From Crocosphaera watsonii WH 8501 (GTDB lineage Bacteria; Cyanobacteriota; Cyanobacteriia; Cyanobacteriales; Microcystaceae), in the NCBI RefSeq assembly GCF_000167195.1, contig NZ_AADV02000005.1, positions 124,001 through 188,000 of the forward strand: a DNA stretch of 64,000 nucleotides, given 5' to 3'. Shown here piece by piece: positions 44,248 to 54,052 of the stretch. The notes under the pieces were generated by a model. It had not been told where the DNA came from and did not search any database. It saw only the letters and a program-made list of their open reading frames with translations. Each line of letters begins with the position of its first letter. Position 1 is the first letter of the stretch. Made by a program: the position numbers and the translations under genes.

Positions 44248-44349
44248 ATGGCAGAGAAACTATTAACTAGGAAGCGCATTGAAGATATTATTAGGGCTTC
44301 TGAGTTATTATCAAAGCCTCTGGTTTTGAATGGTTCTCATCAGACTTAA
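44248..44349 (+). CDS. 33-codon ORF, uncertain
   Basis: ATG 44248 to TAA 44347-44349 reads MAEKLLTRKRIEDIIRASEL then 13 more residues. It is helical and basic and could be a fragment of a small regulator. Too short for confidence. Confidence 0.25.
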   Translation: MAEKLLTRKRIEDIIRASELLSKPLVLNGSHQT

Positions 44350-44453
44350 TTGATGTCTCAGGGGATATTTTAAAATGTCCCCTACTCTTGACAAATAAAG
44401 GAATTGATTATTTTTAGATTTTGGGTTAGGATAATTCAGATTTATCCCCTCAT

Positions 44454-44720
44454 TTACTTGTCCAAAAATTGTTGAACTTGATGTTCTGATAAAGCCCTCG
44501 GTTCTATCTTTTGAAACTGCTCAATCCTCTTAAGATGGATTCTGGCTGATGAGATATTACTAAGTCGCAGTAGCACCATGTCTTTATACATAATATCACT
44601 GGGAGATATTTTATCTAAAAATAAATCTCCCAGTTGATTTTTGTCAATTTCAAAATCTAACTGTTTTAAGAACAAATCTCTTTTATTCGGACGACAAGAA
44701 ACTAAATACCAGTTCATCAA
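44454..44720 (-). CDS. Small NGN-like protein
   Basis: An 88-residue protein beginning NWYLVSCRPNKRDLFLKQL, similar to the first strand and helix of NusG N-terminal (NGN) domains, and ending with a helix (EHQVQQFLDK). No KOW domain. A role near transcription elongation is possible. It is encoded opposite to its neighbours and divergent from the RNB gene. Confidence 0.5.
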   Translation of the reverse strand: MMNWYLVSCRPNKRDLFLKQLDFEIDKNQLGDLFLDKISPSDIMYKDMVLLRLSNISSARIHLKRIEQFQKIEPRALSEHQVQQFLDK

Positions 44721-44871
44721 TTAAGCCAAGAAAAAAAATTGAATCAATTATATTTTGATTCAATTAATATGTTATCCTATTAACATCATCTAAGTCAATT
44801 AGTTGAAATATTTAGTAACTCAAAAAAGCCAACTATCGTGTGTAATATATCTTAACTAACCTAAAGAAAAA

Positions 44872-46773
44872 GTGACTAAAGCACTACCCATTATCCCTAA
44901 AGAAATAGAACAATTAATTGACAATAATATATCCGTTGCTAACCGAGAGGCAGTTCCAGGTTTTACCATCGATGGGGAAACATCAAAAGACCTAGATGAT
45001 GCTTTATGGTTACAACCAAATCCATCAGGGGCAGTGATATCAGTCCATATTTCTGATGTATCTGCTATTATTCAACCAGGTTCTTCCCTAGAAGCTCATG
45101 CACTCTCACAGGTGGAAACTCGCTATCTCGCAACAAAGAATATACCCATGTTTCCCCATGAACTCTCGGAGGATAAATTATCCCTCTTAGAAGATAAATT
45201 ACGCTTAACTGTGACAATTAGGATCACCTTGGACAGTCACTCTAATATCAAAGAGACTTCACTTCATCTAACCCATTTAACCAGTCTCAAACGATTTTCT
45301 TACACTTCAGCAGATGCCTCTCTTCATGACCCCTCATCCCCATTTTTTCAAATGTTACGTTACTGCGAACTATGGGCGCAAAAGTTAGCCTGGAAACGTC
45401 AAGATGTCGGTGCAATAGGTTTAAGCAGTGTCGGTGGGGTAAACTTAGACGAAGAGGGGCGCATCCTCACCACCCCACTGTATCATTCACAGCAAATCAT
45501 CCAAGAATTTATGATTTTGGCTAATACAGCAGTGGCAAGTTTAGCAGAAAAGCATCGATTACCAATCCTTTACCGTAATCATACTGCGAATGCCATTGCC
45601 CCCAAAAGTCAAGAATTGATAGAAACTTTGACCACACTGGGTTTACCCGAATTAGTGAGACAGAAGTTGCAAAGTTGGTTAAATCCTGCCACCTATTCTC
45701 CTGCGCTTATTGGGCATTTTGCCTTAGCTTTACCAGCGTACACCCATTTTACCTCCCCCATTCGTCGAGTAGCTGATTACGTTAATCACCGTATTCTGAA
45801 AGCGGTTTTTATTGAGGGAAAAGATTCTCCCTACACCCTCGATGAACTGGGAGCGATCGCCAAGCAGATCAATAACAAACGCACTGAAGTAAAAGAACAA
45901 CGAGACGAGCATTTCCGTGAGAAACGACTGAATGAAACAGTGAATATTTTACGAGATAAAGGAAAGATTGAGAATCTTTCAGATAAAGAGTTTTCCCAAA
46001 TTATTAAAGATAGTTTGAGGGTATCAAAATTAGACAAAATTGTGCCGGAGGCTATCTCTAGGATAGAACAAGGCAACATAAAACCCGTGGATTTATACTA
46101 TCTAATTTTTGGAGAGTATAACGATTTAGACAGGTTAGAGTTACTCAAAAACCAGATATTAGATTATCTATTCGAGGAACAGGTAGAGGCAACGAAAATT
46201 ATCCAGATAGCCGCAACAACTAACCAAACAACGGTGGAATATATTGAAAAGACAACCGCATCGGGAAAATTTGCTTTTTGGTCTGTGTTAGAAGGGGAAA
46301 CCACCGCTATTCCAGGGATGGCCAGTAACAAACAAGCAGCCAAACATCAGGCTAATTATTTATTAATAGAAGGAGTGTTAGATCAGAGTTTAGTGCCACC
46401 CCAGTTCATTGATGAAGATTCTTTGCAAGATGTTAGTTCAAAAACACAGATAGTTCCCGTTGAAACAACGGATGAGTCTATGGCTGTTTTAGAAACAGAA
46501 GAAATAGACATGGAACTTGTGCCATCGGCAGCATATCAATCTCCTATTGGTTATTTACATGAAACTTTACAGCGAGTAAAAATGAAACGCCCTGATTATT
46601 ATTACCATCAGGTAGGAAATGACTGGCTTTGTCGTTGTCAGATTCAATGGTTAGATGAACCTCTGATTGAAACAGAAGCTATTGAAGCTTCCAAAAAAGA
46701 CGCTAAAACTAATGCTTCGTTGAAGGCAATCGTTCACTTAGAAAAATTTGTTGTGGAGGAGTTATCCGATTGA
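44872..46773 (+). CDS. RNase II-type (RNB) ribonuclease with two C-terminal dsRNA-binding-like domains
   Basis: A 633-residue protein with a GTG start at 44872. The RNB catalytic domain begins almost at once: Asp34, Asp40, Asp42 and Asp43 (FTIDGETSKDLDDAL) match the spacing of E. coli RNase II Asp201/207/209/210. HISDVSAIIQPGS, LYRNHTA and YTHFTSPIRRVADYVNHRIL are further RNB signatures. There is no N-terminal cold-shock domain and no C-terminal S1 domain. After a charged helical middle (about 310-440), residues 445-510 end in ASNKQAAKHQANYLL and residues 555-630 end in ASKKDAKTNASLKAIVHL. Both fit the dsRBD pattern of a strand region followed by a Lys/Ala-rich helix. HigBA follows 35 bp later. 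Confidence 0.8.
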   Translation: MTKALPIIPKEIEQLIDNNISVANREAVPGFTIDGETSKDLDDALWLQPNPSGAVISVHISDVSAIIQPGSSLEAHALSQVETRYLATKNIPMFPHELSEDKLSLLEDKLRLTVTIRITLDSHSNIKETSLHLTHLTSLKRFSYTSADASLHDPSSPFFQMLRYCELWAQKLAWKRQDVGAIGLSSVGGVNLDEEGRILTTPLYHSQQIIQEFMILANTAVASLAEKHRLPILYRNHTANAIAPKSQELIETLTTLGLPELVRQKLQSWLNPATYSPALIGHFALALPAYTHFTSPIRRVADYVNHRILKAVFIEGKDSPYTLDELGAIAKQINNKRTEVKEQRDEHFREKRLNETVNILRDKGKIENLSDKEFSQIIKDSLRVSKLDKIVPEAISRIEQGNIKPVDLYYLIFGEYNDLDRLELLKNQILDYLFEEQVEATKIIQIAATTNQTTVEYIEKTTASGKFAFWSVLEGETTAIPGMASNKQAAKHQANYLLIEGVLDQSLVPPQFIDEDSLQDVSSKTQIVPVETTDESMAVLETEEIDMELVPSAAYQSPIGYLHETLQRVKMKRPDYYYHQVGNDWLCRCQIQWLDEPLIETEAIEASKKDAKTNASLKAIVHLEKFVVEELSD

Positions 46774-46807
46774 GTCAGTTGACTTGAATTTGGTTTAAGA
46801 TGATTTT

Positions 46808-47110
46808 ATGCACTTAATTTCAGCAGGTAAACTCAAACAAGTAGCATCCAAATATCCTGATGTAACTAAAACCATAAAAGCCTTTTGTCAAACTATTAAA
46901 AAAGCTCAATGGAAAAATTTGATTGAACTTCAACAAGTTTATCGAGAAGCCGAAGCAGTTGGTAACTTTACAGTTTTAAATCTTAAAGGGAATAAATATC
47001 GTCTAATTCTCGATATTGACTATGAAGAACAAGTTGCTTATTTCAAATACTTTTTAACTCATGCTGAATATGATAAGGAGAAATGGAAAAATGACCCTTA
47101 CTTTAAATAA
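46808..47110 (+). CDS. higB: HigB-family mRNA interferase toxin
   Basis: A 100-residue RelE/HigB-fold toxin. It reads MHLISAGKLKQVASKYPDV, with VYREAEAVGNFTVLNLKGNKYRLI in the middle (the first 20 residues being strand 2-3) and YFLTHAEYDKEKW at the end; the terminal His/Tyr/Lys cluster is the usual active site. The toxin precedes the antitoxin, as is normal for higBA. The end overlaps higA by 20 bp. Confidence 0.9.
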   Translation: MHLISAGKLKQVASKYPDVTKTIKAFCQTIKKAQWKNLIELQQVYREAEAVGNFTVLNLKGNKYRLILDIDYEEQVAYFKYFLTHAEYDKEKWKNDPYFK

Positions 47111-47516
47111 AGAAAATTATCTAAGACTTTTAAAGGAAACTAAGATTATTCCCAAAATTATTGAAACTGAAGAAGAATATAGGGAATACTTAGCTGTGAC
47201 TGAAAATTTAATGGCTAAGAAAAATCAGCGAACTCTAGAAGAAACCACATTATTTCGTTTACTGGTGAGATTAGTTGAAGATTATGAAGAAAAATTTTTT
47301 AATCTAGGAGATTGGAGTGACCTTCCTCCTCATGAAATTTTACAGCATCTGGTAGAATCAAGTGGCATGACCGAAAACGACTTACAAGAGGTGATTAGTT
47401 CTGATGGTGAGTTAATTGGAAACCTCCTTAATGGTCAACTAGCTATTAGCTTTGAACAAGCTCAAAAATTAGGAACATATTTTAAGGTTTCGCCTAGTTT
47501 ATTTTGCCCTTCATAG
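47091..47516 (+). CDS. higA: HigA-family antitoxin
   Basis: A 141-residue protein with a C-terminal XRE-type helix-turn-helix (LVESSGMTENDLQEVISS, then GNLLNGQLAISFEQAQKLGTYF). I chose ATG 47091 over 47061 because AAGGAG at 47075-47080 lies ten bases upstream. It neutralises HigB and represses the operon. IS copy 3 begins 52 bp after the stop. Confidence 0.9.
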   Translation: MTLTLNKENYLRLLKETKIIPKIIETEEEYREYLAVTENLMAKKNQRTLEETTLFRLLVRLVEDYEEKFFNLGDWSDLPPHEILQHLVESSGMTENDLQEVISSDGELIGNLLNGQLAISFEQAQKLGTYFKVSPSLFCPS

Positions 47517-47568
47517 TGAGATCAAATCAAAGGTTTATCTAAAGTTCACTTAATTTATCGAAGTAATT

Positions 47569-49261
47569 AGGGTTTGCTGAATAAAAGCAAAACCCTATTC
47601 TTTAAAAGGTTACACCCATATTCGCGATCGCAAAAAAGATCAGCTTTGTCGGCTACAAACCGCTATAATTGGTAGAAACACCTCCCAGTTGTTGGTCAAG
47701 AACAAATGTATCGAAAAGAGGAGCAACCTTTACCGCCCCCAGAAAAATTTGAATTACCTTTCGAGGTCAAATTGTCCCCCAATAATCGTTGGGTAATCAT
47801 GGCAGAGTTGATACCTTGGGATGATTTTGAGGAAGAATATGCTAAACTTTTTTCAGCAGAAAAAGGTGCGCCAGCCAAACTATTTAGAATGGCATTAGGG
47901 ACATTAATTATTAAGGAAAAATTAGGAACAAGTGATAGAGAAACTATAGAACAGATTAGAGAAAATCCCTATCTACAATACTTTATAGGTTTAAATTGTT
48001 ATCAACAAGAGCCACCACTGGAATCTTCAATGCTAGTTCATTTTAGGAAAAGAATTGATGGAGAATTGATAAATAAAATCAATAAAAAAATAGTAAAAAG
48101 AGAAATAGACAAGAGTGATAAAGAAGTAAAAAAAAAGGATTGTCTCCAAGAAAAAGGAGAAAAAATAAAAAATAAAGGTAAACTAATTTTAGATGCGACT
48201 TGTGCGCCAACAGACATCAAATACCCAACGGATTTAGGCATATTAAATCAAGCCAGAATTGAGACAGAAAGAATAATAGATAATCTTTATAAACCATTAA
48301 GAGTAAAATTGAGAAAAAAGCCGAGAACTTCTAGAATAATCGCTAGAAAGGAATACTTAAAAGTAGCTAAAAAACGAAAAGTATCTTATCAAGAAAGAAG
48401 AAAAGCTATCGGGAAACAGTTAAAATACCTTAAGAAAAATTTAGGAAATATAGAAGACTTAATTCAAGCTGGGGCTTCCCTGGAAAATCTGAGTAAAAGA
48501 CAGAAAAATTGTCTAGAGACTATCAAAAAAGTTTATGAACAACAACAGTCAATGTGGGAGAATAAGACCCAGAGTGTTCCTCAAAGAATTGTAAGTTTAA
48601 CTCAACCGCATATTCGTCCAATAGTGAGGGGAAAAGCAGGAAAACCAATAGAGTTTGGAGCTAAACTCTCAGTAAGCTGTGTAGATAACTATGTGTTTCT
48701 AGACAAAATAAGTTGGGAAAACTTCAATGAATCTTGTCATTTAAAAGAACAAGTAGAAAAGTATAAAGAAACGTTTGGCTATTATCCCGAATCCGTCCAT
48801 GTAGATAAAATTTATCGAACTAGGGAAAACAGAAATTGGTGTAAGGAAAGAGGGATAAGAATCAGTGGTCCGAAGTTAGGAAGACCTCCGAAAAATGTCA
48901 GTGAAGAAGAAAAGAAACAAGCCCACTCCGATGAATGCTTCCGTAATGCTATTGAGGGAAAGTTTGGACAAGCTAAACGAAGATTTAGCCTAAATCTCGT
49001 GATGACAAAACTCCCTGAAACCTCCATTACATCTATTGCTATTACATTTTTAGTTGTCAATCTTTCTAAACTTCTGAGGCAGTTTTTGTCGCTTTTTTTG
49101 TCCTTATTTACTAACAATAGAACAGGGGAACTCATCAAACCGCCTTTCATTAATTTTGATTATACTTTAAACAATTTTTATGTACTAAAACTTATTGATT
49201 TGTCAGAAAATTCTTGGTCAAAGGTGGCATAAATTTTGGAGAAACTTTTTCAGCAAACCCG
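47569..49261 (+). mobile_element. IS5/IS1182-like insertion sequence, copy 3 (intact)
   Basis: A 1693-bp copy flanked by AATT (47565-47568 and 49262-49265). The last terminal base is G instead of T. It shares its internal sequence with copies 2 and 4 more than with copy 1. Confidence 0.9.
47706..49232 (+). CDS. IS5/IS1182-like DDE transposase (best full copy)
   Basis: A 508-residue uninterrupted transposase with the same layout as copy 1, but retaining FLDKISW, RTRENRNWCKERG and NVSEEEKKQ. It is the most likely source of active enzyme in this window. Differences from copy 1 that look neutral include EVKLSP for EGKLSP and APTDIKYP for APADIKYP. Confidence 0.88.
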   Translation: MYRKEEQPLPPPEKFELPFEVKLSPNNRWVIMAELIPWDDFEEEYAKLFSAEKGAPAKLFRMALGTLIIKEKLGTSDRETIEQIRENPYLQYFIGLNCYQQEPPLESSMLVHFRKRIDGELINKINKKIVKREIDKSDKEVKKKDCLQEKGEKIKNKGKLILDATCAPTDIKYPTDLGILNQARIETERIIDNLYKPLRVKLRKKPRTSRIIARKEYLKVAKKRKVSYQERRKAIGKQLKYLKKNLGNIEDLIQAGASLENLSKRQKNCLETIKKVYEQQQSMWENKTQSVPQRIVSLTQPHIRPIVRGKAGKPIEFGAKLSVSCVDNYVFLDKISWENFNESCHLKEQVEKYKETFGYYPESVHVDKIYRTRENRNWCKERGIRISGPKLGRPPKNVSEEEKKQAHSDECFRNAIEGKFGQAKRRFSLNLVMTKLPETSITSIAITFLVVNLSKLLRQFLSLFLSLFTNNRTGELIKPPFINFDYTLNNFYVLKLIDLSENSWSKVA

Positions 49262-49366
49262 AATTAGACTCTTAATTTGTTTGGCTCTCAGGTGGACATC
49301 TTGACTGGTCTTAAGTTCGGAATGTGATGACATTAGCCTTAACTGTAACAAACAACCTCTTTTGAT

Positions 49367-50955
49367 GTTAGCGTATATATTCCGCTAATTTATAAGGTAA
49401 TAAATTTTAAAAATGACCAAAAATGAAACGGCTACGTCTGTCGAGGAATTCCTGGTGTGGAGGTCTAACCTCTTCCAAGGACTAAAAGCTAGAAAAGAAA
49501 CTATTATAGAATTACTCGATGCCCTCTCCAGTAACCAACAAGCTCACTCAGTCGTTGAATTGTCTCTCAATCCTTTATTTAGAAGAGATTATAACAGTTT
49601 ATATAGAGGAATTCAAGAGTTTTTACCCACTCAAACTGACCCTAATTATGAACAGAGAATTGAGACTTTATTTTCAGCGGTATCGAGAACAATTCCTCCC
49701 ACTTCAAAACATTATAACTTATTTGGTATTGACACAACTCCCTGTCCACGACGGTTTGCCGAAACGTTAGCGGATAAAACCTTTATTCATTACCCCAATC
49801 CAATTAAGGGAAATAAACCCATTAATATTGGACATTGTTATTCCGTTGTCTGCGCTTTACCTGACCAAATAGACACAGAAAAAGTCCCTTGGGCTGTCCC
49901 CTTATCAGGAGAGCGATTCCCCTCTAAACATAAAGGAGTAAATCAAGGCAATCAACAACTAAAAAAATCTGGCAAAGTTCTTTATTTTCTGATAAATTAT
50001 CTGTCTTAGTGGCTGATAGTGACTACAGCCAAAAGGATTTTATTGGGGAACAAGTTAAGCATGAAGACGTAGTTACTATTACAAGAGTTAGAAGTGACCG
50101 AGTTTTTTATCGTCAATTTATTCGGGACCCAAATCAAGCCAAAACTTCGGGACATCCCCGTTGGTATGGGGATAAATTTGACCTTAAAGATGACCAAACT
50201 TGGACTGAACATGATGAAGTTCATCATGTTCCCTTTACAACGAAAAAAGGTCGTCAATTAACAGTGACTATTTCGGGATGGAAACAGATGTTAATGAGAG
50301 GAACTAAAAACTATAAAATGAACAATCACCCCTTTACTTTACTCCAGATTGTTGTCAGAGATCAAGAAAGAAATAGTATTTGGAAACCTATGTGGCTTAT
50401 TGTTATTGGTTCTCGGCGCGATGAGTTAAGTTTAGTTGATTGTTATCAGTGTTATCGACAACGTTATGACATGGAACATCTTTTTCGATTTGGTAAACAA
50501 AGATTATTGATGACATCTTATTTAACTCCCGATGTACATCATGAAGAAAATTGGTTTAAACTAACACTTCTTTCTTATGTAAATTTGTGGGCTGCCAGAA
50601 AATTAGCTGTGGTTTTACCCCGTGATTGGGAACAGTATTTGAAGACTAATAAATCCATCAAAATCACCCCTAGTCTAGTTCAAAGAGACTTTTCAAGAAT
50701 AATTACGACCTTGGGGACTTTCGCCAAATTTCCCAAACGTCGAGGTTTTTCTTCCGGACGTATTAAAGGTTACAAAAAAGCCCCACGAACTCGTCATGAT
50801 GTTATCAAGAAAGGGAGCAAAAAATCAACTGAAAACTTAAAAGCTCCTTAGTTTTCCTCAGAATCTATAGATTAGCCCTATTTGTCAGCCAATTTTATTG
50901 ACTGATACAGAGCCGATATTTTGGGATTTTAGTTTAGCGTAAAATATACGCTAAC
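49367..50955 (+). mobile_element. IS4/IS701-like insertion sequence
   Basis: A 1589-bp element with 22-bp imperfect inverted repeats; the left starts GTTAGCGTATATATTCCGCT and the right is the complement of a closely similar sequence. I see no clear target duplication. It interrupts or abuts another transposase fragment on its right. Confidence 0.75.
49413..50851 (+). CDS. IS4/IS701-like transposase in two frames, A7 frameshift site
   Basis: The first frame (49413-50009) has FGIDTTPCPRRFAETLADKT (probable first catalytic Asp). The second (to 50851) has LVADSDYSQKDFIGEQVK (second Asp) and YDMEHLFRFGKQRLLM (Glu). The frames join if the ribosome slips -1 on A AAA AAA at 49961-49967, giving LKKIWQSSLFSDKLSVLVAD and about 479 residues in all. 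This is a classic slippery heptamer in the correct phase, but a simple one-base loss would look identical. Confidence 0.75.
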
Positions 50956-50964
50956 AAACTTTTT

Positions 50965-51423
50965 TTGTCCAAAGTCCAAACAGTATTGGATGTATTCAGA
51001 ATTGATCATCCTGACTATGAAAAACCTTTGTTGTTGGCAACCATTGCCCGAGAGCTAACTACTGAACAGATTTGGTTGGGGTATAAGCATCGCTTCCCCG
51101 TGGAAACTAACTTCTATGTTGCCCAGGATAGTGCGGGGATGGAAATGCCCAGAGCCTGGACTGAGAATGCTATTAAGCGTCGTATCAGTTTAGCGATGCT
51201 AGCTGGGTTTGTACTCAAAGCGATCGCCGCCATGTCTGAACCTCTATCAATTGGACCCTGGGATCGAAGACCTCAACCCACGGCTGGTAGGTTAGCCAAT
51301 TATCTTGATATTCATATCCATAATTTTCTGGCACTTGCTCTGAGCGGGGTCAAACCAAGAAACTACAAAAAAATTCCAACTCCTCAGAAGAGTAAGGGTT
51401 TGCCGTTGCCAGATACGGCTTAG
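50965..51423 (+). pseudogene. C-terminal fragment of a second DDE transposase
   Basis: About 150 residues aligning with the C-terminal part of the previous transposase (WLGYKHRFPVETNFYVAQDS against CYRQRYDMEHLFRFGKQR). It lacks both catalytic Asp regions. A TTG at 50965 opens it, directly after the inverted repeat of the IS. It is a remnant left by insertion or recombination. Confidence 0.7.
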
Positions 51424-51473
51424 ATTGGTAAAACACGAGTTTATTAAATGAAATAACCGTGATTGATTAAGCC

Positions 51474-52344
51474 ATGAATATAGAAGAAATTTTAAGTCAA
51501 CTGAAATCAGAAGATTCTACTTTTCCACGAAAAGCTTTCTTCAGAGGCTATCAAACAGCGAGAAGAAATAACCCCTCATCTATTAAAGATTATAGAGGAT
51601 GTTAATCATGATAGCTCTGAGTTGTTGAACAGAGAAGGGGATTTGTCGTTAATCTATGCTCTGTTTTTATTAGCACAATTTAGAGAAACATCAGCTTACC
51701 CACTAATTGTTAGATTAGTATCAAAGAATGAACAAGTGATTGAGGATTTACTGGGAGATTTAGTCACGGAAGATTTAGGAAGAATCTTAACGTCTGTTTA
51801 TGACGGAAGATTAGATTTAATTCAGGAGCTTATAGAAAATCATTCTCTTTACGAATATGTGAGGACAGCTGCCATTAAATGTTTAACAATTTTGGTGGCA
51901 CATAAATCATTATCCAGAGAAGTTGTGATTAATTATTTTCGATTATTGTTTAACAGTAAACTTAAAAAAGATGGCTCTTATGTTTGGACATCTTTAGTTT
52001 GTGAAAGCACTAATCTATGTCCCAAAGAATTAGAAATAGAAATCAGAAAAACATTTGAAGCAGACCTAATTGAACCTTTTTTTATTAATTTAAAAGATGT
52101 AGAAAAATCTCTCAAGACAAATATAAACCAATCTTTATCTTCTCTGAGAAAAAATCGTCACTATTCTTTGATTAACAACACTATAGCTGAGATAGAAGGC
52201 TGGGCTTGTTTTAAGCATGAACCGTCGAAAAAAACTATTTCTACCGAAGAAGTCGCTCCGAGTTTTTCGGGCTTAGTTGACAAAGTGAATCGTGACCGCA
52301 AGAAAGCGAAGAAATCTCAGAAGAAAAAGAAAGGCTTTGGATAA
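51474..52344 (+). pseudogene. DUF1186-like protein gene, frameshifted
   Basis: ATG 51474 reads MNIEEILSQLKSEDSTFPRKA, a DUF1186-like start, and then shifts near 51530-51545. The other frame continues AIKQREEITPHLLKIIEDV, LIYALFLLAQFRETSAYPLI and LVTEDLGRILTSVYDG, all typical of DUF1186, to TAA 52344. The end is Lys-rich without the SEC-C zinc motif found in many homologues. Function is unknown in the family. It is caught between two IS copies. Confidence 0.72.
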
Positions 52345-52359
52345 AACTAAATCTTAAGT

Positions 52360-54052
52360 AGGGTTTGCTGAATAAAAGCAAAACCCTATTCTTTAAAAGG
52401 TTACACCCATATTCGCGATCGCAAAAAAGATCAGCTTTGTCGGCTACAAACCGCTATAATTGGTAGAAACACCTCCCAGTTGTTGGTCAAGAACAAATGT
52501 ATCGAAAAGAGGAGCAACCTTTACCGCCCCCAGAAAAATTTGAATTACCTTTCGAGGGCAAATTGTCCCCCAATAATCGTTGGGTAATCATGGCAGAGTT
52601 GATACCTTGGGATGATTTTGAGGAAGAATATGCTAAACTTTTTTCAGCAGAAAAAGGTGCGCCAGCCAAACTATTTAGAATGGCATTAGGGACATTAATT
52701 ATTAAGGAAAAATTAGGAACAAGTGATAGAGAAAATATAGAACAGATTAGAGAAAATCCCTATCTACAATACTTTATAGGTTTAAATTGTTATCAACAAG
52801 AGCCACCACTGGAATCTTCAATGCTAGTTCATTTTAGGAAAAGAATTGATGGAGAATTGATAAACAAAATCAATAAAAAAATAGTAAAAAGAGAAATAGA
52901 CAAGAGTGATAAAGAAGTAAAAAAAAAGGATTGTCTCCAATAAAAAGGAGAAAAAATAAAAAATAAAGGTAAACTAATTTTAGATGCGACTTGTGCGCCA
53001 GCAGACATCAAATACCCAACGGATTTAGGCATATTAAATCAAGCCAGAATTGAGACAGAAAGAATAATAGATAATCTTTATAAACCATTAAGAGTAAAAT
53101 TGAGAAAAAAGCCGAGAACTTCTAGAAAAATTGCTAGAAAGGAATACTTAAAAGTAGCTAAAAAACGAAAAGTATCTTATCAAGAAAGAAGAAAAGCTAT
53201 CGGGAAACAGTTAAAATACCTTAAGAAAAATTTAGGAAATATAGAAGACTTAATTCAAGCTGGGGCTTCCCTGGAAAATCTGAGTAAAAGACAGAAAAAT
53301 TGTCTAGAGACTATCAAAAAAGTTTATGAACAACAACAGTCAATGTGGGAGAATAAGACCCAGAGTGTTCCTCAAAGAATTGTAAGTTTAACTCAACCGC
53401 ATATTCGTCCAATAGTGAGGGGAAAAGCAGGAAAACCAATAGAGTTTGGAGCTAAACTCTCAGTAAGCTGTGTAGATAACTATGTGTTTCTAGACAAAAT
53501 AAGTTGGGAAAACTTCAATGAATCTTGTCATTTAAAAGAACAAGTAGAAAAGTATAAAGAAACGTTTGGCTATTATCCCGAATCCGTCCATGTAGATAAA
53601 ATTTATCGAACTAGGGAAAACAGAAATTGGTGTAAGGAAAGAGGGATAAGAATCAGTGCTCCGAAGTTAGGAAGACCTCCGAAAAATGTCAGTGAAGAAG
53701 AAAAGAAACAAGCCCACTCCGATGAATGCTTCCGTAATGCTATTGAGGGAAAGTTTGGACAAGCTAAACGAAGATTTAGCCTAAATCTCGTGATAACAAA
53801 ACTACCTGAAACCTCCATTACATCTATTGCTATTACATTTTTTGTTGTCAATCTTTCTAAACTTCTGAGGCAGTTTTTGTCGCTTTTTTTGTCCTTATTT
53901 ACTAATAATAGAACAGGGGAACTTATCAAACCGCCTTTCATTAATTTTGATTATACTTTAAACAATTTTTATGTACTAAAACTTATTGATTTGTCAGAAA
54001 ATTCTTGGTCAAAAGTGGCATAAATTTTGGAGAAACTTTTTCAGCAAACCCT
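52360..54052 (+). mobile_element. IS5/IS1182-like insertion sequence, copy 4 (dead, no target duplication)
   Basis: A 1693-bp copy. Unlike the other three, its flanks differ (AAGT on the left, ACAA on the right). The right edge meets the inside of a truncated IS630 element, so a deletion or IS-IS recombination made this junction. Confidence 0.88.
52497..54023 (+). pseudogene. IS5/IS1182-like transposase with one nonsense mutation
   Basis: The frame is intact except for GAA to TAA at 52941-52943 after KKKDCLQ. The downstream part (53100-54023) is in the same frame. Other differences from copy 3 are few, so the stop is probably recent. Confidence 0.88.
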
